Shown here piece by piece: positions 1 through 9,744 of a stretch of DNA of 64,000 nt. The DNA is taken from contig DHEF01000054.1 of the NCBI GenBank assembly GCA_002399735.1, forward strand, positions 50,431-114,430, in the 5' to 3' direction. Positions within the stretch are counted from its first letter, which is position 1; the number at the start of each line of letters is the position of its first letter. The notes beneath the pieces are model-generated. The model saw only the letters and a list, made by a program, of their open reading frames with translations, made no database searches and was not told where the DNA came from. A program made the position numbers and the translations under genes. This DNA is from Chitinophagaceae bacterium UBA4857 (GTDB taxonomy: Bacteria; Bacteroidota; Bacteroidia; Chitinophagales; Chitinophagaceae).

Positions 1-1620
1 GATTATATCAATAACGGTAAATTATTTCTTACCCTGTTTCGTGTAACCGGTAATAAAAAATACAAACAAGCATCAGATACTTTACGCCAGCAACTGCGTG
101 AACACCCTCGTACAAAAGAAGGTGGTTTCTGGCATAAACAAATTTATCCATGGCAAATGTGGCTAGATGGTTTGTACATGGGCCAGCCATTTTATGCCGA
201 GTATGCGATGCTGTTTCATGAGGATACTACATTTAACGATGTAGCCCGCCAGTTTATACTAATGGAAAAAAACAGCCGTGATCCTAAAACAGGATTGTTG
301 TATCATGGCTACGACGAAAGTCGTGAGCAGCAATGGGCAAATAAACAAACAGGCCTATCGCCACATGTATGGGGACGTGCATTAGGCTGGTATGGCATGG
401 CCATGGTGGATGCGCTTGATTATTTCCCCGAGCAACATGCCGGTAAAGATGCTATAATTGCCATACTAAATCGTTTTGTAAAAGCAGTAACTGCTGTACA
501 GGACAAAAAAACGGGTCTTTGGTACGATATTGTTGATATGCCAAACGAACCACGTAACTATTTCGAAGCATCCGCTTCATCTATGTTAGTGTACACCATT
601 GCTAAAGCAGCACGTAAAGGCTATATACCTTACAAATATGCCGCTTCTGCAAAAAAAGGTTTCGATGGTATTGTTAAACAATTTATCGAAGTAGATGAAA
701 AAGGCCTTACCAACCTTAACGGAACCGTTAGTGTTTCCGGCCTGGGCGGTAAACCTTACCGCGATGGTAGTTTTGATTATTACATGAGCGAAAAAGTAGT
801 AGTTAACGACCCTAAAGGTGTTGGTGCATTTATTCTGGCTGCTACCGAAATTGAAATGCAACCTCAATTTAAATATGGTAAAGCAAAAAAAGGCGCATCA
901 AAAACGGTGGTGTTAGATAACTACTACAACAACGAATGGAAAAAAGATATTACCGGTACACCCGTACGTTGGCATTACACCTGGGACGATAGAACCAATG
1001 GTGGTTTTTATCTATTAGGTAATATTTTTAACCAGCATGGTGCAAAAATCAATTCGTTAGACAAAGCACCTAATGCGGCAAACTTACAAAATGCAGGTGT
1101 TTACATTATTGTTGACCCTGATACCGATAAAGAAACCGAAAAACCAAACTACGTACAACCACAGGATGTGGAGCAATTAAAGGCCTGGGTAAAAAAAGGC
1201 GGTGTATTAATGTTAATGGGTAACAACCAGGGCAATGCCGAGTTTACGCATTTTAATACTCTATCCAAAGCATTTGGTATTACGCAAAACGAGGATAATA
1301 AGCTAATGGTAAAGAATAACAACTATACCGAAGGCGAAGTAATAATTCCGGCAGGTAACGAAATTTTCAAAACAGCTAAAAACGTTTTCTTAAAAGAGAT
1401 TAGTTCGCTATCATTAGAAAAAACTGCCCGTTCGTTATTAGACCATGATGGCTACACTGTTTTTGCAACCACAAAATATGGTAAAGGCCATGTATTGGTA
1501 TTGGGCGATCCATGGATTTACAACGAATACCTGGATGGTAAAAAATTACCATTGGAGTACGAAAATTATAAAGCTACTAACGATTGGGTAAAGTGGTTGT
1601 TGAACAAAGCAAAACGATAA
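1..1620 (+). CDS. Unsaturated rhamnogalacturonyl hydrolase, GH105 family, with C-terminal DUF4350/GATase-like domain (5' end missing)
   Basis: The reading frame is already open at base 1 and runs to TAA at 1620, so the start and signal peptide lie outside the window. The visible first half has GH88/GH105 (alpha/alpha)6-barrel signatures: a KQIYPWQMWLDGLYM stretch, then HVWGRALGWYGMAMVDAL and a later FEASASSMLVYTIAKA segment. GH105 enzymes remove the unsaturated galacturonyl residue from rhamnogalacturonan or pectin oligosaccharides made by lyases. The second half (roughly residues 300-540 of the visible part) looks like the class I amidotransferase/DUF4350-like domain often fused to Bacteroidota GH105 proteins. 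It includes a predicted strand KGGVLMLMGNNQGNAEF and ends with GHVLVLGDPW. The function of that domain is unknown. The gene is 11 bp from uxaB, so it probably shares a transcript with the uronate genes that consume its product. Confidence 0.88.
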   Translation, partial: DYINNGKLFLTLFRVTGNKKYKQASDTLRQQLREHPRTKEGGFWHKQIYPWQMWLDGLYMGQPFYAEYAMLFHEDTTFNDVARQFILMEKNSRDPKTGLLYHGYDESREQQWANKQTGLSPHVWGRALGWYGMAMVDALDYFPEQHAGKDAIIAILNRFVKAVTAVQDKKTGLWYDIVDMPNEPRNYFEASASSMLVYTIAKAARKGYIPYKYAASAKKGFDGIVKQFIEVDEKGLTNLNGTVSVSGLGGKPYRDGSFDYYMSEKVVVNDPKGVGAFILAATEIEMQPQFKYGKAKKGASKTVVLDNYYNNEWKKDITGTPVRWHYTWDDRTNGGFYLLGNIFNQHGAKINSLDKAPNAANLQNAGVYIIVDPDTDKETEKPNYVQPQDVEQLKAWVKKGGVLMLMGNNQGNAEFTHFNTLSKAFGITQNEDNKLMVKNNNYTEGEVIIPAGNEIFKTAKNVFLKEISSLSLEKTARSLLDHDGYTVFATTKYGKGHVLVLGDPWIYNEYLDGKKLPLEYENYKATNDWVKWLLNKAKR

Positions 1621-1631
1621 ACAAATATTTC

Positions 1632-3140
1632 ATGCAATTAACAAAACAAAATATAGCGCAAATAAAGCAGCAGGAGGGGTTAGTAATTCCTGCTGAAAAC
1701 TTATTTGCCTTACCGGAAAAGGTACTACAATTTGGTACCGGTGTGTTACTAAGAGGCTTACCTGATTATTTTATTGACAAAGCCAACCGTGCCGGTGTAT
1801 TTAATGGCCGTGTAGCGGTTGTAAAATCTACCGCAACAGGTGGTGCAGATGCATTTGATCAACAAGAAGGTTTGTACACTTTATGCGTACGTGGTTTAGA
1901 AAACGGTCAACAGGTTGAAGAAACAATTATCAATGCGTCTATTAGTCGTGTATTAGCAGCTAAAACACAATGGGATGCTATTTTACAAATTGCTGCCAGC
2001 GAAGATTTACAAATTGTAATTTCCAATACTACTGAAGTTGGTATTTCTTATGTAGAAGAAAGTATTGAACAAAATCCACCTGCATCTTTCCCAGCAAAAT
2101 TATTAGCGGTATTATATCATCGTTATAAAACCTTTAATGGCGATGTTACAAAAGGTTTAGTGGTATTACCTACCGAGTTAATTACCGACAATGGTATTAA
2201 ACTGCAACAGATAGTATTACAACTGGCAGCGTTTAACAAACTGGAGGATGCGTTTGTACAATGGTTACAGCAAAGCAACTATTTCTGCAATACATTGGTG
2301 GATAGAATTGTGCCGGGCAAATTACCTGCTGCGGAACATAAAAAAACAGAAGCGTTATTGGGTTATACGGATGAGTTAATGATTATGTCAGAAGTATATC
2401 GCCTGTGGGCTATAGAAACGGACAGTGAAAAAGTAAAAGAAATATTATCCTTTAGCCAAACCGATAAAGGTGTGGTATTGACCAATAATATCACTCGCTT
2501 TAAGGAATTAAAATTGCGTTTATTAAACGGCTCGCATACTTTCACTTGTGCCTATGCTATTTTGCAAGGTTTTACAACGGTGAAAGAAGCTATGAACAAC
2601 GAAGATTTCTACCAATTCATTAATGGTTTAATGAAGGAAGAAATAATTCCTGCATTAGATAGCAGTGTAGTACCTACAGACGAAGCCATCACTTTTGCCA
2701 ACAATGTTTTGGACAGGTATAAAAATCCTTATCTGGAGCACCAATGGTTAAGCATTGCGGTGCAGTACACTTCTAAAATGTTTATGCGTAATGTGCCATT
2801 AATTGTGGGTTATGCAAAAAATACTGGAAAAGTACCGGCTAAAATGGCTACAGGTTTTGCCGCATATATCTTGTTAATGAATATTGATAAGAATGTTAAC
2901 GGCGAATTTGAAGGACAAATTAACGATCGTACTTACACCATCACTTGTCAGCATGCAGAAGTATTGGCTGCCAAGTGGAAAAAACATGAAGAAATGGGTG
3001 ATTTGGTAGATGATATTTTATCTGATACCAATTTGTGGGGCGGTACCAACCTGGCAAATGTTAATGGCTTTGCCCAGGCGGTAAAAGATGATGTAATAAC
3101 ATTGATAAAACAGTATTTTAGTGGCCAGGTTTTAACATAA
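1632..3140 (+). CDS. uxaB: Tagaturonate reductase (altronate oxidoreductase)
   Basis: Long-chain mannitol dehydrogenase-family protein of 502 residues. The start is taken at ATG 1632, 11 bp after the GH105 stop, because the alternative upstream start at 1584 lies inside the previous gene and adds an unconserved extension. An N-terminal dinucleotide-binding segment (VLQFGTGVLLRGLPDYFIDKA) is followed by the family's central VDRIVPG motif and RLLNGSHT. The enzyme reduces tagaturonate to D-altronate with NADH in the cytoplasm. Altronate dehydratase lies 18 bp downstream and glucuronate isomerase follows, giving the order reductase-dehydratase-isomerase. A fructuronate reductase (UxuB) is the nearest alternative, but altronate dehydratase next door favours UxaB. 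Confidence 0.93.
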   Translation: MQLTKQNIAQIKQQEGLVIPAENLFALPEKVLQFGTGVLLRGLPDYFIDKANRAGVFNGRVAVVKSTATGGADAFDQQEGLYTLCVRGLENGQQVEETIINASISRVLAAKTQWDAILQIAASEDLQIVISNTTEVGISYVEESIEQNPPASFPAKLLAVLYHRYKTFNGDVTKGLVVLPTELITDNGIKLQQIVLQLAAFNKLEDAFVQWLQQSNYFCNTLVDRIVPGKLPAAEHKKTEALLGYTDELMIMSEVYRLWAIETDSEKVKEILSFSQTDKGVVLTNNITRFKELKLRLLNGSHTFTCAYAILQGFTTVKEAMNNEDFYQFINGLMKEEIIPALDSSVVPTDEAITFANNVLDRYKNPYLEHQWLSIAVQYTSKMFMRNVPLIVGYAKNTGKVPAKMATGFAAYILLMNIDKNVNGEFEGQINDRTYTITCQHAEVLAAKWKKHEEMGDLVDDILSDTNLWGGTNLANVNGFAQAVKDDVITLIKQYFSGQVLT

Positions 3141-3158
3141 ACAAGGCAAAACAAGTAT

Positions 3159-4802
3159 ATGAAACAAAGAGTATTGCAGGTACACCCCAGCGATAATGTG
3201 TTGGTGGCGTTGCAAAATTTAAGCAGAGGCGAAGAAATTGTATTTAACAGCAACAGTTATACGTTGGTAGATGAGATTCCTGCCAAGCATAAATTTTTTA
3301 TGCAGGATATGAACGAAGGCGACCTTATCACCATGTACGGTGTACTGGTTGGTAAAGCGCAATATCATATTCCTAAAGGCGCTATCATGAATACCGATAA
3401 CACCAAACACGCTGCCGATCCGTTTTACTACCGGCCTTATGAATACACCTGGCAGGCGCCGGATGTATCAAAATTTGCAGGCCGTACTTTTAATGGTTAT
3501 CACCGTAAAGATGGTCGTGTGGGTACTGCCAACTACTGGTTATTTATACCAACTGTATTTTGCGAAAACAGAAACCTGGATGTTATCCGTGAAGCATTAT
3601 ACAACGAGTTAGGTTATGAGGTAACCGACAAGTACAAACAAAAAGCACATCTTTTATTAGAGTTATATAAAAACGGTGGCGATATTGAAACGGCTGATTT
3701 AGATATTAAAGAATCTACGGTTAATACAAACCGTGTTTTTAAAAATGTTGATGGTATTAAATTTTTAAATCACCAGGGTGGTTGTGGTGGCACCCGTCAG
3801 GATGCAGGTGTATTAAGCAAATTATTAGCTGCTTATGCCGATCATCCGAATGTGGCCGGTGTAACCGTTTTAAGTTTAGGTTGCCAAAACTTACAAGTGG
3901 CCGACTTTTTAAAAGACTTAAAACAACGCAATGCCGATTTTGATAAACCGCTTTACATTTTCGAGCAACAACAATCGCAAAGCGAAGAGCAATTAGTAAC
4001 CGAAGCTATACGCAAAACATTTTTAGGTTTAATTGAAATTAATAAAATTGAGCGCCAACCTGCACCGTTAGATAAATTGGTAATTGGTGTTAAATGTGGT
4101 GGTAGTGATGGTTTCAGCGGTATATCCGCCAATCCGGCTGTAGGTTATACATCCGATTTAGTGGTAGGCTTAGGTGGTAAAATTTTATTAGCCGAGTTTC
4201 CTGAACTATGTGGTGCCGAGCAAAATTTAATTGACCGTACCAAAGATGAAGATGCAGCAAAAAAATTCATTCATTTAATGACCGCTTATAACGATGCCGC
4301 ACATAAAGTGGGCTCAGGTTTTCACATGAACCCGTCACCCGGAAATATTAAAGATGGTTTAATTACAGATGCTATTAAAAGTACCGGTGCTGCCCGTAAA
4401 GGTGGTACATCGCCGGTGGAAGATGTATTGGATTACACCGAGCCTGCGGTTAAACCCGGATTGAATTTAGTTTGCACACCCGGTAACGATGTAGAAGCAA
4501 CAACCGGTAAAGCAGCCAGCGGTGCTACGTTGATTTTATTTACAACAGGTTTGGGTACACCAACCGGTAATCCGGTTTGCCCTACCATTAAAGTAGCCAC
4601 CAACAATGCGTTAACCAAACGTATGAGCGATATTATTGACATTAACACGGGTCCCATTATCGAAGGTGATTTAACCATTGAGCAAATGGGCGAAGAAATA
4701 TTAGAGTATTGTATTAAAGCTGCCAGCGGCGAAGTAATACCAAAAGCAGTGTTGCTAAACCAGGATGATTTTATTCCATGGAAGCGTGGCGTATCGTTGT
4801 AG
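3159..4802 (+). CDS. uxaA: Altronate dehydratase
   Basis: Protein of 547 residues in the UxaA/GarD family. An N-terminal SAF domain (about residues 1-95) precedes the catalytic D-galactarate dehydratase/altronate hydrolase domain, which begins around FNGYHRKDGRVGTANYW. Cysteine-containing conserved segments are visible: NHQGGCGGTRQDAGVL, VLSLGCQNLQ, VIGVKCGGSDGFSG and LCGAEQNL. The enzyme converts D-altronate to 2-keto-3-deoxy-D-gluconate (KDG) and normally needs a divalent metal such as iron. The gene begins 18 bp after uxaB, and its product is the substrate of the KDG kinase further downstream. A repeat-filled gap of 266 bp follows before uxaC. Confidence 0.94.
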   Translation: MKQRVLQVHPSDNVLVALQNLSRGEEIVFNSNSYTLVDEIPAKHKFFMQDMNEGDLITMYGVLVGKAQYHIPKGAIMNTDNTKHAADPFYYRPYEYTWQAPDVSKFAGRTFNGYHRKDGRVGTANYWLFIPTVFCENRNLDVIREALYNELGYEVTDKYKQKAHLLLELYKNGGDIETADLDIKESTVNTNRVFKNVDGIKFLNHQGGCGGTRQDAGVLSKLLAAYADHPNVAGVTVLSLGCQNLQVADFLKDLKQRNADFDKPLYIFEQQQSQSEEQLVTEAIRKTFLGLIEINKIERQPAPLDKLVIGVKCGGSDGFSGISANPAVGYTSDLVVGLGGKILLAEFPELCGAEQNLIDRTKDEDAAKKFIHLMTAYNDAAHKVGSGFHMNPSPGNIKDGLITDAIKSTGAARKGGTSPVEDVLDYTEPAVKPGLNLVCTPGNDVEATTGKAASGATLILFTTGLGTPTGNPVCPTIKVATNNALTKRMSDIIDINTGPIIEGDLTIEQMGEEILEYCIKAASGEVIPKAVLLNQDDFIPWKRGVSL

Positions 4803-4814
4803 TTTTTTATTTAG

Positions 4815-5024
4815 GTAATCAACTGCATTGCTACTATCAGCTTTAGTTGTGTCACTCACGTGTACGTCCGGTAATACTATTGAGCATTATGTGAGTGTCA
4901 TTTTGTAATTGCAGGTTTACAGCATTGCGCATTAAGCATTTTGCGTTAAGCCTGTTGATTAGCGAACAGAAAGCACAAGAGTGCGACGCAATGGAAGATC
5001 ATCTGTGTTACTACAGCTGGTAAC
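4815..5024. repeat. Mosaic repeat family A, two copies in opposite orientation (A1, A2)
   Basis: The gap between uxaA and uxaC holds two family A copies. A1 (about 4815-4897, forward) reads GTAATC-AACTGCATTGCTACTATC and ends with TATTGAGCATTATGTGAG. A2 (about 4950-5024, reverse) includes AGCGAACAGAAAGCACAAG and AGTGCGACGCAATGG and ends GCTGGTAAC. The two face each other and could fold together. No gene was seen in the gap. See the finding on family A for the shared architecture. Confidence 0.7.
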
Positions 5025-5068
5025 AAAAAAATAAAAGAACTTATAGAGATTATTAAAATAAGCAGCGT

Positions 5069-6517
5069 ATGAAAAAGTTTTTGGATGAAAATTTTTTGTT
5101 GACAACAAAAACAGCAGAGCGATTATACCATGAGTTTGCTAAACACATGCCTATAATCGATTACCATTGTCATTTACCTCCGCAACAAATTGCAGAGGAT
5201 ATGCAATTTGAAAACCTTACGCAGGTTTGGTTGTATGGCGATCATTATAAATGGCGTGCCATGCGTGCAAACGGTGTGGATGAAAGTTATATAACCGGCA
5301 ACAAAAGCGATTGGGAAAAATTTGAAAAGTGGGCAGAGACTGTTCCGTATACTTTACGTAATCCATTATATCATTGGACGCATTTAGAACTACAACGTTA
5401 CTTTGATGTACACGATATTTTAAATGCCGATACTGCGAGAAAAATATACGATGAGTGTACAGCAAAATTGCAAACACCGGAGTACAGTGTACGTAACCTG
5501 TTGCGTAAAATGAATGTGAAGTTGGTTTGTACAACCGATGATCCGATTGATTCATTGGAATATCATACGCAGATAAAAGAAAGCGGTTTTGAAGTACCTA
5601 TTCTTCCTGCGTTTCGTCCGGATAATGCGATGAATGTAAGCAGCGCTGTTAAGTTTAACGCTTACGTTAAAAAACTGGAAGGCGTTACCAATATTGCTAT
5701 TGCATCTTTTGATGATTTTTTATATGCTTTACAAAACCGTCACGACTTTTTTGCATCGATGGGTTGTAATGTCTCAGATCATGGGTTAGAAAATATTGAT
5801 GCGGAAGATTTTACCGGATCGGAGATTGACAGCATTTTTAGCAAAATACATGGTGGTAAAGAATTAGGTGAGTTGGAGCAACGCAAATTCCGTTCGGCTA
5901 TGTTATTACATTTTGCCGAGTGGGATTGGGAAAAAGGTTGGGTGCAGCAATTTCACTTAGGTGCATTGCGTAACAACAATAATCGTTTATTAGGTTCATT
6001 AGGTGCCGATACGGGATGGGATTCTATTGGTGATTTTCCACAAGCCCGTTCTTTATCAACCTTTATGGATAAACTGGATGGCAACAACCGTTTAGCAAAA
6101 ACCATTTTGTATAACCTAAACCCGGCCGATAATGAATTAATGGCCACCATGATTGGTAACTTTAATGACGGATCTGCTATTGGCAAAATACAATGGGGTT
6201 CTGGCTGGTGGTTTTTAGATCAAAAAGATGGCATGACCAAGCAAATTAATGCCTTAAGCAATATGGGCTTGTTAAGCCGCTTTGTAGGCATGCTTACCGA
6301 TTCCAGAAGCTTTTTATCGTTCCCTCGCCACGAATATTTTAGAAGAATATTATGCGATTTATTTGGTGCAGAAGTAGAGAATGGCGAATTACCTAATGAT
6401 ATAAACTGGATTGGTAAAGTAATACAGGATATTTGCTTTAACAATGCTAAAAACTATTTTGGCTGGCAACAACTGGATGAAAAAGTAGCGGTAGAAAAAG
6501 AAGCTGCTTTGTCATAA
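5069..6517 (+). CDS. uxaC: Glucuronate/galacturonate isomerase
   Basis: Uronate isomerase of the amidohydrolase superfamily, 482 residues, close to the family's usual length of about 470. The N-terminal metal-binding motif IIDYHCHLPPQ (His33, His35) is present. Later conserved pieces include CTTDDPIDSLEYH, LPAFRPDNAMN, QFHLGALRNNNNRLL and GMLTDSRSFLSFPRHEYFRR. It interconverts D-galacturonate with tagaturonate and D-glucuronate with fructuronate. It is the first step of the pathway that uxaB and uxaA continue, and it would also feed the UxuA dehydratase at 46236-47405. The 266-bp gap upstream contains two family A repeats, so it may have its own promoter or depend on readthrough. Confidence 0.95.
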   Translation: MKKFLDENFLLTTKTAERLYHEFAKHMPIIDYHCHLPPQQIAEDMQFENLTQVWLYGDHYKWRAMRANGVDESYITGNKSDWEKFEKWAETVPYTLRNPLYHWTHLELQRYFDVHDILNADTARKIYDECTAKLQTPEYSVRNLLRKMNVKLVCTTDDPIDSLEYHTQIKESGFEVPILPAFRPDNAMNVSSAVKFNAYVKKLEGVTNIAIASFDDFLYALQNRHDFFASMGCNVSDHGLENIDAEDFTGSEIDSIFSKIHGGKELGELEQRKFRSAMLLHFAEWDWEKGWVQQFHLGALRNNNNRLLGSLGADTGWDSIGDFPQARSLSTFMDKLDGNNRLAKTILYNLNPADNELMATMIGNFNDGSAIGKIQWGSGWWFLDQKDGMTKQINALSNMGLLSRFVGMLTDSRSFLSFPRHEYFRRILCDLFGAEVENGELPNDINWIGKVIQDICFNNAKNYFGWQQLDEKVAVEKEAALS

Positions 6518-6553
6518 GCTTACAACTTAACACTTACAACTTATAACTAAAAA

Positions 6554-7543
6554 ATGGTTTTTTGTTTTGGTGAATTATTGTTACGTATGTCGCCGGTATT
6601 GGGTGGTAAATGGATTGACGCCAATACGATTCCGGTATACGTTGGTGGTGCAGAGTTAAATGCAGCTACTGCATTGGCAAAATGGAATATACCGGTTACG
6701 TACGGTACGGCTTTGCCGGATAATTATTTATCGCACGAAATTATTGATTACGTAAAAGGAAAAAATATTAAAACGGATGCGATTCATTTTTCTGGTAATC
6801 GCATAGGCTCATATTATTTACCACAAGGTGCCGATTTAAAAAATGCCGGTGTAATTTACGATCGGGCATTTTCGGCGTTTTGGGATTTGCAACCCGGCAC
6901 TATTAATTGGGATAAAGCGTTGGAAGGTTGCACCTGGTTTCATTTTAGTGCTATTAGTCCGGCATTAAATGAAAATGTGGCTGCGGTTTGTAAAGAAGCA
7001 TTAGCCGCTGCATCGGCAAAGGGTATAACCATTTCGGTTGATTTAAACTACCGTGCTAAATTATGGCAGTATGGTAAAGCACCAACTGAAGTAATGCCGG
7101 AATTAATTGCCTATTGTGACGTAATAATGGGTAACTTATGGGCTGCTGAAAAGTTAGCAGGTGTAAAATCGCCATTGGATGATAGTATTGGTATTGCTAC
7201 CGAAACTTTTATTGCAGCCGCTAATGAAAGCGTAGCAGCATTTAAACAGCAATATCCAAAGGCAAAACAATTTGCTTATACTTTTAGGTTAGAGAACGAT
7301 TACTGGGCTTATTATAACGATGGTAGTACCGTAGCAACATCGCAGGTATATAACATTGAAAAGATAGTGGACAAGGTAGGATCGGGAGATTGTTTTATGG
7401 GTGGGTTGATTTATGGCATAACACATAATAACCCGGCTGATGAAATTGTAAACTTTGCGGCATCTGCGGCGGTGGGTAAATTATCTGAAATAGGCGATGC
7501 CACTAACCAGACCATTGAAGAAGTTAAGGCCAGGTATAAATAA
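6554..7543 (+). CDS. kdgK: 2-keto-3-deoxygluconate kinase (PfkB family)
   Basis: PfkB/ribokinase-fold sugar kinase of 329 residues. The first PfkB signature region is GGAELNAATALAKW (about residues 31-45). The second carries the anion-hole and catalytic base as DKVGSGDCFMGGLIYG, with GSGD in place of the commoner GAGD. It phosphorylates 2-keto-3-deoxy-D-gluconate to KDPG with ATP. Assignment to KDG rather than another sugar rests mainly on context: it follows uxaC by 36 bp and precedes the KDPG aldolase by 8 bp. Translational coupling with eda is likely given that spacing. Confidence 0.9.
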   Translation: MVFCFGELLLRMSPVLGGKWIDANTIPVYVGGAELNAATALAKWNIPVTYGTALPDNYLSHEIIDYVKGKNIKTDAIHFSGNRIGSYYLPQGADLKNAGVIYDRAFSAFWDLQPGTINWDKALEGCTWFHFSAISPALNENVAAVCKEALAAASAKGITISVDLNYRAKLWQYGKAPTEVMPELIAYCDVIMGNLWAAEKLAGVKSPLDDSIGIATETFIAAANESVAAFKQQYPKAKQFAYTFRLENDYWAYYNDGSTVATSQVYNIEKIVDKVGSGDCFMGGLIYGITHNNPADEIVNFAASAAVGKLSEIGDATNQTIEEVKARYK

Positions 7544-7551
7544 TAATAACA

Positions 7552-8211
7552 ATGACGCAGGAAGAAATAATTAACGCCATAAAAGCGCAGGGAATATTGC
7601 CTTTGTTTTATAATGAGGATAAGGATTTGTGTTTGCAATTAACACAGACCCTGTACAATGCCGGTGTACGTGTAATTGAATTTACCAATCGTGGTGATGC
7701 AGCTTTTGAAAATTTTAAAGCCATGGTTGCTTTAAAAAATTCAACCTTGCCCGATTTAGTATTAGCCGTTGGTACCATCCGTACTGCTGAGCAGGCAACA
7801 AAGTTTATCAATGCCGGTGCGGATTTTTTAATCAGTCCGGTATTTGATGCTTCGGTTTGTGATGTAGCTTATTTGCAAAAAATATTATGGATACCCGGTT
7901 GTATGACGCCAACCGAAATACATGTTGCGGAAAATGCAGGCTGTAAACTGGTAAAATTATTTCCGGGTAATGTGTTGGGTACGGATTTTTTATCGGCCAT
8001 AAAAGAATTATTTCCCAATATGTTATTTATGCCTACCGGCGGTGTGGATGTTACCGAAGCCAGTATTGGTGCCTGGTACAAAGCAGGTGTTTGTGCGGTA
8101 GGCTTGGGTAGTAAACTAATTAGTAAAGATTTATTAGCGAAAAAAGATTTTGCCACTATAGAAAGTTTAACAAAGCAGGCCATAACTATTGCCGCTGCTG
8201 TAAAAAAATAA
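7552..8211 (+). CDS. eda: 2-keto-3-deoxy-6-phosphogluconate aldolase (KDPG/KHG aldolase)
   Basis: Class I aldolase of 219 residues with the full KDPG aldolase motif set: VIEFTNRG with the acid/base Glu43 and Arg47, VGTIRTAEQA with Thr75, and KLVKLFPGN with the expected Schiff-base lysine Lys135. FMPTGGV follows near residue 165. It cleaves KDPG to pyruvate and glyceraldehyde-3-phosphate, the last step of the pathway encoded here. It sits 8 bp after kdgK and 6 bp before the transporter gene, which strongly suggests one transcript. Confidence 0.94.
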   Translation: MTQEEIINAIKAQGILPLFYNEDKDLCLQLTQTLYNAGVRVIEFTNRGDAAFENFKAMVALKNSTLPDLVLAVGTIRTAEQATKFINAGADFLISPVFDASVCDVAYLQKILWIPGCMTPTEIHVAENAGCKLVKLFPGNVLGTDFLSAIKELFPNMLFMPTGGVDVTEASIGAWYKAGVCAVGLGSKLISKDLLAKKDFATIESLTKQAITIAAAVKK

Positions 8212-8217
8212 AACGAT

Positions 8218-9597
8218 ATGCTCCAACAAACCGGAACTGCAAAAATGAGTAATTACAGATGGACAATCTGTGCGTTATTGTTTTTTGCCACCACTGTCAA
8301 TTATCTCGATAGGCAGGTGTTAAGTTTATTAGCTCCTGATTTATCAAAAGAGTTTGGATGGTCAAATTCTGATTATGCAAATATTACCGCAGTTTTTCAA
8401 TTCGTATATGCAATATCAATGTTATTTGCTGGCCGCATAATTGATAAGTTAGGTACAAAGGCAGGTTTTAGTTGGGCTATAATCATCTGGTCAATTGGTG
8501 CCATTCTACATGCTTATGCTATATCAATCGGTACTGTTACTTCTAACTTGCTAACTATAATTGGTATTGGCGCAGTACCCGTTTCGATTGCAGGCTTTAT
8601 GATAGCACGGGCTGTTTTGGCGTTTGGAGAAGCGGGGAATTTTCCGGCTGCCATTAAAGCTACTGCAGAATATTTCCCTAAAAAAGAACGTTCCTTGGCT
8701 ACTGGTATTTTTAACTCAGGTAGTAATATTGGAGCAATTTTGGCTCCGCTTACCGTTCCTTGGATGGCATCCAAATGGGGTTGGGAGTCTGCTTTTATTA
8801 TAATTGGCGCCATTGGTTTTATATGGTTACTTTTTTGGCGCTTTTATTATCAAATTCCTCAAAAGCAAAAAAGGCTTTCTGCGGCTGAAAAAGAGTACAT
8901 CGAAAGTGATAAGGAGGATGAACCAGTTGTAGCAATTGTTACTGAAGACGCACCAAAAGTATCATGGTATAAATTATTAGGCTATAAACAAACATGGTCA
9001 TTTATTGTAGGAAAACTGTTAACTGACGGAGTTTGGTGGTTCTTCTTATTTTGGCTACCTAAATATTTGGAAGCCCAGTATGGGATGGTAAAAACTGATA
9101 TAATGTTACCGTTGGCTGTATTATATAGTATGACAATGTTTGGAAGTATTGGTGGTGGATGGTTCCCTATGTATTTTATAAAAAAAGGTTACAATCCTTA
9201 CGATGGAAGAATGAAGGCCATGCTTTTAATTGCGCTTTTCCCATTAGTAGTCTTATTAGCACAACCACTTGGCGGAGATTCTTATTGGATCCCTGTTATA
9301 TTAATCGGCATTGGCGCTTCTGCTCACCAAGCCTGGAGTGCAAATATTTTTACAACGGTCTCCGATATGTTTCCCAAAAAAGCGATTGCTTCCGTTGTAG
9401 GTATTGGCGGTATGGCCGGTGGATTGGGTGGTGTAGCAATATCAAAAATCGGAGGATCTGTTTTTGATCATTACGAAAAGTTAGGTCATGTACAAACAGG
9501 TTATACAATTATGTTCGCTTTTTGCGCAATTGCATATTTATTAGCATGGGTAATTATGAAATCTTTAGTACCGAAATACGCACCTATTAAATTATAA
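8218..9597 (+). CDS. MFS hexuronate transporter, ExuT/ACS family
   Basis: Twelve-helix major facilitator superfamily protein of 459 residues. The first helix region (RWTICALLFFATTVNYLDRQ) ends in the N-terminal YLDRQ signature of the anion:cation symporter (ExuT/GudP) family. Helix 4 to 5 carries AFGEAGNFPAAIKATAEYFP, also typical of ExuT. A cytoplasmic loop with many lysines lies around residues 220-260. It probably imports galacturonate and/or glucuronate by proton symport. It starts 6 bp after eda, and a second in-frame ATG at 8245 is an equally plausible start, since the helix begins just after it. A strong terminator follows at 9616, closing the operon. Confidence 0.9.
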   Translation: MLQQTGTAKMSNYRWTICALLFFATTVNYLDRQVLSLLAPDLSKEFGWSNSDYANITAVFQFVYAISMLFAGRIIDKLGTKAGFSWAIIIWSIGAILHAYAISIGTVTSNLLTIIGIGAVPVSIAGFMIARAVLAFGEAGNFPAAIKATAEYFPKKERSLATGIFNSGSNIGAILAPLTVPWMASKWGWESAFIIIGAIGFIWLLFWRFYYQIPQKQKRLSAAEKEYIESDKEDEPVVAIVTEDAPKVSWYKLLGYKQTWSFIVGKLLTDGVWWFFLFWLPKYLEAQYGMVKTDIMLPLAVLYSMTMFGSIGGGWFPMYFIKKGYNPYDGRMKAMLLIALFPLVVLLAQPLGGDSYWIPVILIGIGASAHQAWSANIFTTVSDMFPKKAIASVVGIGGMAGGLGGVAISKIGGSVFDHYEKLGHVQTGYTIMFAFCAIAYLLAWVIMKSLVPKYAPIKL

Positions 9598-9615
9598 AAC
9601 TCAACATAATTTTCT

Positions 9616-9650
9616 AAAGCCCTTTATGCATAGTGATAAAGGGCTTTTTT
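9616..9650 (+). terminator. Rho-independent terminator of the uronate operon
   Basis: A perfect 12-bp stem (AAAGCCCTTTAT, 9616-9627, paired with 9636-9647) with an 8-nt loop is followed by T residues. It lies 18 bp past the transporter stop codon, and the stem's A/T ends could let it work in both directions. Confidence 0.88.
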
Positions 9651-9707
9651 ATGCATATGTTTTTCTCCACACACTTTATACCGGTTACTACTTAATTGTC
9701 AATAAAA

Positions 9708-9739
9708 TTGCATACATCACCCCGAATTTCTTATTTTTG
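9708..9739 (+). promoter_or_regulatory. Bacteroidota-type promoter for the esterase gene
   Basis: TATTTTTG at 9732-9739 matches the -7 consensus TAnnTTTG, and TTG at 9708-9710 lies 21 bp upstream as a -33 element. The start codon is at 9745, so transcription would begin at or within a few bases of the ATG, giving a leaderless or nearly leaderless mRNA. Confidence 0.55.
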
Positions 9740-9744
9740 GCGCC